Shown here: positions 8,496 through 18,000 of the stretch, piece after piece
Layout: each line of letters begins with the position of its first letter
Numbering within the stretch: position 1 is the stretch's first letter
Source: CAWDMC01 sp963803295
GTDB taxonomy: Bacteria; Acidobacteriota; Terriglobia; UBA7540
DNA length: 64,000 bases
Assembly (NCBI GenBank): GCA_963803295.1
Contig: CAWDMC010000009.1
Coordinates: 248,001-312,000, forward strand
Direction: 5' to 3'
Program-made: the position numbers and the translations under genes
Notes under the pieces: model-generated
The model's database searches: none
What the model saw: the letters and a program-made list of their open reading frames with translations, nothing else
Told to the model about the DNA's origin: nothing

Positions 8496-9374
8496 GTGCA
8501 TGGCGAAAGAATTGCGTGCGATGGATCAGCAAAGGTGATCGATCAAGACCTCAAGGCAATGTACCAGCGCGGGCTCGATGCCCTAAACCGGGCGGACTTT
8601 CCTGCCGCCACTGAACTTCTGAGCGAGGTAGTAGTGGAAGACCCCGGTAATGCGGACGCTTGGTCGAATCTCGGCCTCTGCTACCTCGAAACCGGGCAGC
8701 ACGAGAACGCGCTGGAGGCCTTGGCGCGCGCGCTAAAGGCCGAACCCCGGCATGTCACCGCCCATTACCTGCTGGGGAACGCTTGCGGCGCTACAGCACA
8801 ACTGGAAAAGGCCGCAGCCTGCTACCGGCGGGCGCTAGAAATCGACCCGCAGCATAGCAAAGCGGAAGAGTTGCTGATCAAGACTGAGTCGCTACTGGAG
8901 AGCCGCGACCATTACCGCAACGGACTCAAGCTGCTCTATTCGGCGGAACCCACCGTCGAAGATCTGAATCGGGCCATGCGCGAACTAGTCCAGTCAGCCG
9001 CGATTTTTGAAGAGTCGCCCGCACGGGATAACCTATTGGAGTGCGCCCGCAAGCTGTTCGCTCTAAAGCGCGAACTGCGCATTCCCTTCCCCCTTCCTCA
9101 GGATCTCGAACCCTGGGCGCGGGCTTGCGAACGTGGCTATCAATGCCTGGAATTCGGCAACTGGCCGGGTGTCCGAGCTGCCTATGATGAGGCTCTCGGC
9201 TATCGTGTCCAGGATGCTTTTGTCCATCACAGCCTGGCCTTCGCCTTCATTGAGCTGGGTGAATCGGGGGATGCCGTTCGCGCCTGGCTTCGGGTTGTCG
9301 AGCTCGATTCCAGCTATGATTTCTCGCGTTTCGGGCACCTTCATCCGGTACGCGAAAGTCGATCAGGCAGTTAA
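8496..9374 (+). CDS. Tetratricopeptide repeat protein
   Basis: A 292-residue cytosolic protein with at least three clear TPR units near the N-terminus (for example NADAWSNLGLCYLETGQHEN and VTAHYLLGNACGATAQLEKA) and a further unit near the C-terminus (FVHHSLAFAFIELGESGDAV). Such repeats mediate protein-protein contacts; no catalytic domain is visible. The start is unsure: GTG 8496, GTG 8535 and ATG 8559 are all in frame and none has a strong Shine-Dalgarno. It follows the aldo/keto reductase closely, but no functional link is evident. Confidence 0.8.
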   Translation: MHGERIACDGSAKVIDQDLKAMYQRGLDALNRADFPAATELLSEVVVEDPGNADAWSNLGLCYLETGQHENALEALARALKAEPRHVTAHYLLGNACGATAQLEKAAACYRRALEIDPQHSKAEELLIKTESLLESRDHYRNGLKLLYSAEPTVEDLNRAMRELVQSAAIFEESPARDNLLECARKLFALKRELRIPFPLPQDLEPWARACERGYQCLEFGNWPGVRAAYDEALGYRVQDAFVHHSLAFAFIELGESGDAVRAWLRVVELDSSYDFSRFGHLHPVRESRSGS

Positions 9375-9472
9375 CCCCGAGAGCGCTAAGATCGCAGAGA
9401 GAGGCACTGAAAATAAGGCTTCGGCGTTGCCCTTCTCTGCGTTCTCCGCCTGCTATGCGGTAACGGTAACTA

Positions 9473-10250
9473 ATGCGCATTGCGGTTGACACCGGCGGCA
9501 CCTTCACGGATTGCGTGCTCGTCGATGGCTCAGAAATCAGAACACTGAAGGTATTTTCCACTCCGGATGACGCGGCCCGTGCGATCCTGGACGGCGTCCG
9601 CCAGATCGCTCAAACCACTCCTCAGCTTGGATCCCTGCATATCATTCATGGAACCACGGTCGGAACCAATACTCTTCTCGAGCGGCGAGGCGCGCGAGTG
9701 GCTTTAGTTACCACCGAAGGCTTCGAGGACATTATCGAGATCGGGCGCCAGGCACGGCCAAAGCTCTACGATCTCAACGTGGAGCGGCAACCGCCCCTGG
9801 TTCCCCGCGAGTTACGCTTTGGCGTTGAGGAGCGGACCGGCGCCCGTGGTGAGGTGTTGCGCAGGCCCACGGTGAGCCATCTCGAGCGGCTGGCTGGACG
9901 TTTGCGGCGGGCGCGAGTGGAATCTCTTGCGATTTGCCTGCTTTTCTCTTACGCCAACCCTGAGAACGAGGTTGCAGTTGCCCAGGGCCTCGCGTCCTTG
10001 GGACTGCCCTGCTCGATTTCGCACGAAATTCTGCCGGAATTTCGCGAGTACGAGCGCCTCTCTACGGTGGCCATCAACGCCTACCTCGCTCCCCGCATGG
10101 GCCGATACTTGATGCGCCTCAATGACGGCGCCGCCGCTTTAGCGATTCCCAAGCCAGAATCCGATTCTCGAGCCCCGAGGCGCGAGGCTGGCCGTGTCTT
10201 TGTAATGCAATCGAGCGGAGGGATCACCACCGCAGCCCTGGCGCGCGCGA
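9473..10250 (+). pseudogene. hyuA: Hydantoinase/oxoprolinase subunit A, 5' part of frameshifted gene
   Basis: This frame encodes the N-terminal hydantoinase/oxoprolinase domain, with the acetate/sugar-kinase-like phosphate motif DTGGTFTD at residues 5-12, HGTTVGTNTLLER, and the FREYERLSTVAINAYLAP segment. It is in frame up to SGGITTAALAR; beyond that, the frame runs into nonsense until 10807 while the true continuation lies in another frame. The break is in an alternating GC tract (GCGCGCGCG, 10241-10249), a classic slippage site. ATG 9473 begins the conserved MRIAVDTGG. HyuA-type proteins open hydantoins or 5-oxoproline using ATP together with a B subunit, found here at 18434-20032. Confidence 0.82.
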
Positions 10251-10254
10251 GCCG

Positions 10255-11577
10255 GTGCGGACCATTCTCTCAGGGCCCGCAGGCGGCGTGGTTGCAGCTT
10301 CTTGGCTGGCAACCAGGATCGGACTGCGGCGAGCCATCAGCTTCGATATGGGCGGAACTTCCACTGACGTATGTCTGTTCGAAGGCAGCGCACGAACCAC
10401 GCATGAGTCGTCGCTCGGCGGATTGCCGGTGGCGGTGCCGGTGCTTGACATTCATTCGGTGGGGGCGGGCGGCGGATCTCTTGCCCGCGTCGATTCGGGC
10501 GGCGCCCTGCGCGTGGGCCCGGAGAGCGCAGGCTCGGTGCCGGGTCCCGCCTGCTACGGACGCGGTGGAGGCGAGCTTGCTGGGCCCGCCGGGCCCACGG
10601 TCACCGATGCGAACCTCATCCTCGGACGGCTCGATCCTGACTACTTTCTGGGCGGTACCTACCGCCTTGATGAAGCTGCCGCGCAGGCGAGCTTCACCGC
10701 GTTTCTTCGCCGTCATCGTCGCGCCGCGACTTTTAAGAGCGCGGTGGATCTGGCCAAGGGCATCATCGCCGTCTCGAATGCCACGATGGAGCGTGCCTTG
10801 CGGGTGATCTCGGTGGAGCGCGGGCACGATCCGCGTGATTTTGCCCTGATCACCTTTGGGGGTGCAGGAGGATTGCACGCTGCCAGTCTGGCCGTTGCCC
10901 TCGGTCTCGAACGGGTGGTGGTACCACAAAATCCAGGTGCGTTCTCCGCTTTGGGTATTTTGCTTTCCGACATCGTCAAGGATGTCTCCCGCTCCGTGCT
11001 GCTGCCGGTCCCACCAGCAAAAATCGCAAGCTTCCTCAGCGAGCTTGAGCGTCGGTTTGCCGCACTCTCGAGAGAAGCCGGTGAGGAACTCCGGCGTGAG
11101 CACAACGTCTCCCGGGCTCGCCTGATGATCGAGCGTCGTCTCGACGTGCGCTATGCCGGCCAGGCTTACGAAATTCAGGTGCCTTTCGGCCGGGATTTCG
11201 CTCGCCATTTCCACCAGGGGCACGAGCGGGCTTACGGCTACGCCCACACCGGGCGTCCTATCGAAGTCGTCAGTCTGCGCGTGCGCTTGATCCTGCCGAT
11301 CCGCAAGCCCGGTCTCGGCCCGCAACCCGAAAGCACCAAGCCGATCCGCGCCCAGCCGCCCGCCTCGGCGATCGTGAAGAGAAAGCTTGTCTGGTTCGGC
11401 AGCAGCTCCCGGCCGACGCCCCTGTACGATCGCGACCGTCTGCTCCCGGGAATGCGCTTCGCGGGTGCCGCCATCGTCGTCGAATACAGTTCGACCACCG
11501 TCGTGCCTCCGGAATTCGTATGCACGGTGGACGAGTACGGCGATCTGGTATTGAGAAGGGGGCGGAATGAAGGCTAG
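10255..11577 (+). pseudogene. hyuA: Hydantoinase/oxoprolinase subunit A, 3' part of frameshifted gene
   Basis: The second half of HyuA: RTILSGPAGGVVAA, the FDMGGTSTD nucleotide-binding motif, SVGAGGGSLA, the GPACYGRGG loop and DFALITFGGAGGLHA are all intact family motifs, and the C-terminal beta domain is complete. Rejoined with 9473-10250 the protein would be about 700 residues, the normal HyuA length. GTG 10255 gives a formal start, but no Shine-Dalgarno is present, and the coding signal clearly extends back to about 10246 (GAG CCG GTG), so this is not an independent gene. The frameshift may be an assembly error in the GC repeat. Confidence 0.85.
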
Positions 11578-11827
11578 AAACGGGGAATGCGGAACAAGAA
11601 CAAGTTGACCTTAGACGGTACATAGCAACTCTCCTCCTCAGACGTGAAGGGGGCCGCGGGGTGGTGCTGCTGAATGCCCACGATGCGAACAGATTGATTG
11701 AGGCTTTGTTTAGCACCGGCCGCGCCGTTTCAGAAAAGCGCCGTTCTGGCGACAGAAAGAGCAACTACGGCGGCCGGCCTCGACTATCTCTTCTCAGGAA
11801 TTTTGGATTTCATCCGATGAAATAGGT

Positions 11828-12697
11828 ATGACACGTACGCAATGGATATTGGTTGCTCTGGCCCTCTGTTTCGCGACCGAGGTCGTCTTTTATCTGCGGA
11901 CCCGCCAGCAGGCAGAGGCCTCACCCGCGCCCGTCCCGGAGACGATTTCGTCCCAGAGTCTTTCCGTCGCTCCGCCGCCCTCTTCGAATCGCTTGACCCG
12001 GCTTCCCCGGCTGATGCTATGGGCTTCCGAGAACCCCGAGGATCTGCGTTTCATCGATCCCAGGCGGGTAGGAATTGCTTACCTTGCCCAGACCGTAACC
12101 CTAAAGAGCGCCAGCGCTGAGGTAGAGCCGCGTAAGCAACCGCTCGAGGCTCCGCCGGGCACCACCCTTTTGGCCGTATTGCGGATCCAAACAGAGAGCC
12201 CGGTCGGCAGCGGCTTCCGCAGTTATTCGCCGGGATTCAGCGCTGTCGTGCAGCAGCAGGCCGTGAGCGAGATCGCCGCCCTGGCCACGCTCGCCGAACA
12301 GCCCGGCGTGGTGGGCATTCAGGTGGACTTTGACGCCTCCGTCTCGCAGCGCGAGTTCTACCGCGAGCTCCTAACTGAATTACGGCGCCAAATGCCCGAC
12401 CGCCTCGGACTTTCGATGACCGCGCGCCCCTCCTGGTGCACGGGTGGCGACTGGACCGAAGGGCTCCCGGTAGACGAAGCGGTACCGATGCTTTTCCGTC
12501 CGGATCCGGATCGCCCCGCTGATAGGAGCTGGTCCGAGCACGGAGAGAACTTCCCTTCCCCCCCATGTCAGGAGAGCGCGGGCGTTTCGACGGACGATCC
12601 CCTGCCAGCGCTAGGCGAGCGCCGCTATTATGTTTTCAATGCGCAGCCATGGTCTCGCGACGCGTTTGCCAAAATCAGCCGCCAAATTCTACCCTGA
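11828..12697 (+). CDS. DUF3142 family exported protein
   Basis: A 289-residue protein with an N-terminal hydrophobic anchor (WILVALALCFATEVVFYL) and a periplasmic domain that matches what I know of DUF3142: LMLWASENPEDLRFIDPRRVGIAYLAQ, the GIQVDFDASVSQREFYRELL strand-helix, and LPVDEAVPMLFR near the end. The family looks like a TIM-barrel related to glycoside hydrolases, but no activity is established. It stands alone between hyuA and a secreted protein. The preceding 250-base gap holds no gene that I can see. Confidence 0.75.
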   Translation: MTRTQWILVALALCFATEVVFYLRTRQQAEASPAPVPETISSQSLSVAPPPSSNRLTRLPRLMLWASENPEDLRFIDPRRVGIAYLAQTVTLKSASAEVEPRKQPLEAPPGTTLLAVLRIQTESPVGSGFRSYSPGFSAVVQQQAVSEIAALATLAEQPGVVGIQVDFDASVSQREFYRELLTELRRQMPDRLGLSMTARPSWCTGGDWTEGLPVDEAVPMLFRPDPDRPADRSWSEHGENFPSPPCQESAGVSTDDPLPALGERRYYVFNAQPWSRDAFAKISRQILP

Positions 12698-12848
12698 AGC
12701 CGGTTCCTTTGGCGCTGGAACGCCCTGGCATTTCGCCGTGCCGTCAGTATGATTAGGCAATGCCGATAGGGAAAGATACTCAGTACCGAGCAGAAAAACA
12801 GGGCGTCAGCCTTTTTTTGATACACTACCGCTATCGAGGAGGCGCGCC

Positions 12849-13448
12849 ATGGACCAAATGCCCGGCTGGCAGCAGAAGAGAGTCGGCCACGTAGTAGCGG
12901 TCATGATCGTGGTGCTCTTGAGCGTCGTCTTGGCCTTGGCGCAGCATTCGCCGAAGCCGGCTCCGCAGCAACCCGATCAGGGATCAGACCAACCGCAGGA
13001 TCGTCCATCCCCAGGTGGGGACGCAGGGCAACAACAGCAGCAGCGGCCCACGCTCGGCAAGGGACAAAATGGGGAGATCGCGCCGCGCGCCTCCACCACG
13101 ACCAATCCCCAGAAGTTATTGTCAATAAAGTCCGTCTATGTGGATCCAATTGACAACTCGCTCGGGCTGAAGCTGGCCGACGGTCTCGCGCGCATGGGCC
13201 GCTTCCGCATTGTCGCGGAGCGCAAGCAGGCCGACGCGGTGGTGACCGGAACCTGTTTCGACTCGCGCCGCCTCAAACAGGTGCACTCCGAGGTGTTTCT
13301 TAACGAGCGTGCCACTGGCAATTCAATTTGGCAGGACGTGGTGCGACTCCGTTATGCTCCCCCGCCCCTCAATAAGGCGGTCGACGACACCGTGGCTACT
13401 CTGCTGCGGCATCTGGTGGACAGCATCCGTGAGGCGGAACGTCATTAA
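12849..13448 (+). CDS. Secreted protein with LpoB/CsgG-like small domain
   Basis: A 199-residue protein with a signal peptide (VVAVMIVVLLSVVLALA), a low-complexity Pro/Gln/Asp linker (about residues 35-75) and a compact C-terminal domain: SIKSVYVDP, then LADGLARMGRFRIVAERKQA and DAVVTGTC. The order of a strand, a helix that ends in GRFRIV and a D-A-hydrophobic strand resembles the fold of envelope proteins such as LpoB, CsgG or TolB-N, but this is only a pattern match. It has a strong Shine-Dalgarno (GAGGAGG) and a TACACT -10-like box at 12821-12826. A sigma-like gene follows 52 bases later, suggesting a shared envelope-related role. Confidence 0.7.
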   Translation: MDQMPGWQQKRVGHVVAVMIVVLLSVVLALAQHSPKPAPQQPDQGSDQPQDRPSPGGDAGQQQQQRPTLGKGQNGEIAPRASTTTNPQKLLSIKSVYVDPIDNSLGLKLADGLARMGRFRIVAERKQADAVVTGTCFDSRRLKQVHSEVFLNERATGNSIWQDVVRLRYAPPPLNKAVDDTVATLLRHLVDSIREAERH

Positions 13449-13500
13449 CCGCCCATAACCAATTAGGGGGGCGAACAAAGACCCAAGCGGCTGTACCAAT

Positions 13501-14316
13501 ATGCCCAAGCTGATGACTTTCCACAAAATTTTGGAGGGCGCGAAAGCTGGTGACCGGGAGTCATGGCTGGCTTTCCTCTCCGGCTACACACCCGTCATTA
13601 TGGCGCTGGCGGCAGTCTACCTGCCCGGTGTCGATAGCCAGAGCGTCTGGCGGGACTTGTTGCGCGCTCTTTCTGCCCAGGAATGCGCTCGGCTTCGCTC
13701 GCTCGACCAGCAAGCCGAACGCGAGTTCCTGGTGGGCCTGCGTTATGATCTACTCGACACCGCCGATAGGCTTGATTCCAGCCTCGATCTTAGCGGTCCT
13801 CTCCGGATAACGGGAGCAACCGTAAGCGCGCTGCTCAAGGGACTGCCGCTTGCTCATCAGGAGATCGTGTTGCTGAAACTCGCGGGCTACTCGGATGCTA
13901 CCCTGGAGAAGATCCTTACTATCTCCCGAGCCGTCGCCGACAAAGGCCTCGAACCCCTTCGAGCTGATTATGGCGAGGCTCTGGAGAAACGGGAGGACCG
14001 TTCCCCGTGGCCGGCGGCATGGCGCAAACTCGTTCGTGAGCTACGCGGGACGCAAACGGAATCGTGCCCGCCGTTGCGGCAGTTCGTGCGCATCGTCGAC
14101 GGTCAGGTGAACTGGAGCGAGAAAGAGCCGGCGGAAAAACACCTCACTGGGTGCCTGCCCTGCCTGGAGCGGTGGATCGCAATGCGCGAGATCATCCACT
14201 GGCGTCGGGAAACGAGACCGCTTTCCAGTGCTCAGGCGGAAGCTTTGTTACCGGCCCTGCCGGTTCAAGCTGCTAGCCAGCCACGAAAGCCTTTCCTACG
14301 GCGAATGCTCGGCTAG
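13501..14316 (+). CDS. ECF sigma-like protein with C-terminal zinc-finger (anti-sigma-type) motif
   Basis: A 271-residue protein. Residues 1-110 resemble a divergent sigma70 region 2 (AGDRESWLAFLSGYTPVIMA), and residues about 108-165 a region-4 helix-turn-helix (LLKGLPLAHQEIVLLKLAGY, then ATLEKILTIS). Residues about 185-240 (CPPLRQFVRIVDGQ, then EKHLTGCLPCLERW) carry the H-x3-C-x2-C zinc motif seen in zf-HC2 anti-sigma domains. Sigma and anti-sigma parts in one chain would make a self-contained regulator; alternatively the sigma part may be degenerate and only the binding domains matter. No Shine-Dalgarno; it follows the secreted LpoB-like gene by 52 bases and is probably cotranscribed. Confidence 0.65.
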   Translation: MPKLMTFHKILEGAKAGDRESWLAFLSGYTPVIMALAAVYLPGVDSQSVWRDLLRALSAQECARLRSLDQQAEREFLVGLRYDLLDTADRLDSSLDLSGPLRITGATVSALLKGLPLAHQEIVLLKLAGYSDATLEKILTISRAVADKGLEPLRADYGEALEKREDRSPWPAAWRKLVRELRGTQTESCPPLRQFVRIVDGQVNWSEKEPAEKHLTGCLPCLERWIAMREIIHWRRETRPLSSAQAEALLPALPVQAASQPRKPFLRRMLG

Positions 14317-14475
14317 GTAAGTCTGAAAAATCTTGTGCTTCTAGTGCTAAGGTGCTTGGGAGCGGAACCGCTAGGTCACTCAGGTCCCCGGTCGCGCACC
14401 GATACCAGAGATCCGCCCGGCGCCGGGGCGTAAAACGGGGTGTCTACCGGCCTCCTTAGCATCGGCGGTTACTTC

Positions 14476-14991
14476 ATGCACCTCGCGCGCGGTCAGGTTC
14501 GCCTTCGGCCTTATCACCCATCGGATCTCGATCACCTGTACCACATCGATCAGGAGTGTTTTCCCCCTGGCGTTGCCTATTCGCGGAACGATCTGGCCCG
14601 TTTCATCGAGCATCCGCGTTCACGCACCTGGGTGGCGGAAGCCGGCGAGCGCCGGACCGTGGGCTTCCTGGTGGCGGGCCGCGAGCCCTACCGTGTCGGC
14701 CATATCATCACTGTAGACGTAACGGCCGACTGCCGCCGTCGGGGCGTTGGAAACGCGCTGATGGAGGCGGCCGAGGAATGGTCGTGCCGCCAGAATCTGC
14801 GGCTCATTTACCTTGAGACGGCGGCGGACAATGAGGCTGCACAGAAGTTCTACCTTAAGCTCGGGTACGAGAAGCATCGCGTCATCGAGCGCTACTACGA
14901 CAATGGCACTGCAGCCTGGGTAATGGTAAAGTGGCTTAATTCGAAGCCAGTCTCGAAAACGCCCCCGAAAGCGTCCCGGCGCAAGAGTTAA
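14476..14991 (+). CDS. GNAT N-acetyltransferase, RimI-like
   Basis: A 171-residue acetyltransferase of the RimI (ribosomal protein S18 N-terminal alanine acetyltransferase) type. The acetyl-CoA binding segment is clear: IITVDVTADCRRRGVGNALM with the R/Q-x2-G-x-G/A pattern (RRGVGNA), followed by LRLIYLETAADNEAAQKFYL and LGYEKHRVIERYY. GTG 14440 is also in frame, but ATG 14476 begins the conserved strand (VRLRPYHPSDLDHLYHID). The true acceptor cannot be confirmed. The CPBP protease gene follows 31 bases later, in the same direction. Confidence 0.85.
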   Translation: MHLARGQVRLRPYHPSDLDHLYHIDQECFPPGVAYSRNDLARFIEHPRSRTWVAEAGERRTVGFLVAGREPYRVGHIITVDVTADCRRRGVGNALMEAAEEWSCRQNLRLIYLETAADNEAAQKFYLKLGYEKHRVIERYYDNGTAAWVMVKWLNSKPVSKTPPKASRRKS

Positions 14992-15022
14992 GTTCTGATT
15001 CTGTGAGTCTCTTGAGGTCCAC

Positions 15023-18000
15023 ATGCCTATCGAGCCCATCACGCCCGCACCGCCCATAAAGCTTGGCTCGCGCGAGTACAAAACGATCGGTATCTTCCTT
15101 CTGGTGGCGGCGGTGTCGCTCGGATTCGCGCTCAAGTACTTTACTCGCGCTTTCCCCGAGGCGACGCTGGACCTGCGCATCACCCGCGCCCAGGCCCAGT
15201 CGATCGCCGAGGCCTTCCTGGCCAAGCGTGATCTCAAGGTGAGGGGTTACGAGCACGCCGAGGTCTTCAGTTACGACGATGAAGGGAAGCTATACCTCGA
15301 ACGCACGCAGGGGCTAACCCGCTTGAATCAGTTGACGGCGGGGCCGATCCACATGTGGCGCTGGTCGAACCGCTGGTTTCGGCCGCTTGAAAAGGAAGAG
15401 TTCCGCGTTGACGTCACGCCAAAAGGTGAAGTGGTAGGTTTCGATCATGATCTCGCCGAGGCCGCTCCTGGCGCAGACCTCGGCGATCCGGCGGCCCGCT
15501 CAATCGCAGAACAGTTCCTGACTTTGGTGATGAAGCGCGATTTGGGCCATCTCGAATTTGTCGAGGGCGAGAGCCAGAAGCGGCCCAAGCGCACCGATCA
15601 CACTTTCACCTGGAAACAGAAAGACGTGGACCTGGGCGACGGCAGCCTGCGCCTCGAAGTTGAGGTGGCGGGAGATCAGGTCTCCGGCTTTCGTGACTTC
15701 ATCAAGGTGCCCGAGCAATGGAGCCGTGATTACCAGAGGGTGCGCTCGCGCAACGACTCGGCTCAGGTTGTAGACGAGGTCTTCTGGGTTCTGCTGTCGG
15801 TCGGCATGCTGATCTTCCTCATCATGCGCCTGCGCGACCGCGACGTGCCCCTGCGCTTTGCCCTGCTATTCGGCGCGGTAGCGGCAGTACTTTCCTTTCT
15901 CTCGTCCATGAACGAGTTCTCCCAATCGAAGTTTGGGTTCCCGACCACCGACACTTATTCGAGCTTTTTGGCCGGTTCGCTGATGCAGAGCATCCTGGGT
16001 GCACTTGGTTTCGGCGCCATGATTTTCCTGCTGGTGGCGAGCGCCGAACCCATGTATCGCGAGGGCTTCCCTGCCCTGATCTCCCTGCGCCGCTATTTCA
16101 GCTGGACGGGATTGCGCACTCGCTCGTTCTTCATCGCCAATGTTGTGGGTATTGGGCTGACCTTCTTCTTCTTCGCTTACCAGACGGGCTTTTATTTACT
16201 CGCCAATAAGCTGGGGGCTTGGGCGCCGTCGGACGTCCCCTTTACCAATGATTTGAACACCGCCATTCCCTGGGTGGCGGTGCTTTTCGGCGGATTCTTT
16301 CCGGCCGTTTCGGAAGAGATCCAGTTCCGCGCCTTCGCTATTCCCTTCCTGCGCAAATATATCCGCTACATGCCCCTGGCCGTGGTGCTGGCCGCTTTCA
16401 ATTGGGGATTCCTGCATGCCGCCTATCCCAACCAGCCGTTCTACATTCGCGGTGTGGAAGTCGGAGTGGGCGGAATCATCATCGGATTTCTCATGTTGCG
16501 CTACGGCGTGCTCGCCACCATGATTTGGCATTACTCGGTGGATGCTCTTTACACGGCCTTCCTGTTGTTGCGCTCGCCCAATCACTACCTGCAGTTTTCG
16601 GGTGCGTTAACGGCGGGGATCATGCTTATCCCACTGATTGTGGCGCTGGTCGCCTATTTGAGGACCGGCACCTTTGCCGACGAGGAGCCCCTGACCAACG
16701 CGGCGGAGGGCATGTCGCGCGCTGACGCGGTCGAGGAGGTTCCCCAGGCTCCGATCAGCTATTCGCCGCTCAGTAGTAGACGGCTTCGGATTGCGGCGCT
16801 TGTCATTGTTGCCGCCATCGTCCTAGCGCTGATACCCGCGTATCGCTTCGGCCACGATGTGACCCTCGGAATCACCCGGACCCAGGCAGTTCAGGCGGCG
16901 GATGCCTATCTCGCCGGCCGCCGCCACGTGGCTCCTTCCTCCTTTCGGCGCGTGGCCTTTCTGCATGACAATGTTGATCGGCAAGCGCTGCGCTACATGC
17001 TGGAGAGGGTCACGATCAAGCAGGCTGACCAGATCTATCGCAGTTCGACGCGTCCTGAGCTGTGGCAGGTGCGCTATTTCCGCCCGCTGGAGAAAGATGA
17101 ATACCAGGTGTTCGTCGATATGGACGCCGGCAAGGTCTTCGCGTTCGCGCACCTGATTCCGGACGAGGCCCCGGGGGCTTCCTTGCCGGAAGATCAGGCT
17201 CAGAAGCTAGCCGAGTCAGCGTTGGTTGAAAACGGCTATAAGCCGGCCGACTTTGATCTGGTGGAACATGACGCCGAACAGCGCAAGGCGCGAGAGGACT
17301 ATGTTTTTGTGTGGCAAGCCCGAGCGGGAGATCCGCGCAATGTGGGCGACGCCCACTATCGCCTCCAGGTAGTGATCGCCGGGAACGAGGTGGTCGGGTT
17401 ATCCCGCCTGTTCAAGCTACCCGAGGACTGGGTCCGTCAACGTGCTGCCACCGGTTTAGCCAACATTGTTCTGCTAGTCATGGGCATTGCCCTGATCGTG
17501 ATTCTGATGGCCCAGGGATTGCTTCTCCTGGTGAAGGGCGTGCGTGCCGGAACCGTTCCCTGGCGGGCGGCGGCCAAGCTGGGCGCGGTGGTCGCCGTCT
17601 TGATGCTGGCGTCGGAAACGAACAACTTGAATGTGGTGGAAGCGGGCTATCGCACGGAAATCCCGCTATCGACGTTCCACTTGTTTGCCGTGATCTCGCT
17701 CCTGGTGCTCGCACTGATCGGCGGCCTCTTTGCCTGGCTATTGGCAGGGATAGCGACCAGCGTTTATCCCGAGGCATGGCAGTTGCTGAACGCCTCCGCG
17801 CGCCGTCTGTGGCGGCGCGATGCGGCCGTAGCGATAGCGTTGACTCTTGCGGCGGGCGCGGCCATCGCCAATCTCAACACGCTTCTTGCCAACAAATTTC
17901 ATGCGGTCGCTCCTATGAGCATCGACCTGGTGCCGACGATCTTCAACGCCTGGCTGCCTGGAGTTGGACCCTGGTTGACCGCACTGATTGACGCGGTCCT

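Noticed and set aside
10270..11325. 351-residue minus-strand ORF over hyuA
   Set aside because: Antisense to clearly conserved HyuA; no start signals or motifs.
12800..12820. Terminator-like AGGGC-GTCA-GCCTTTTTTT
   Set aside because: The stem has only five pairs including a G-U, too weak to call with confidence.
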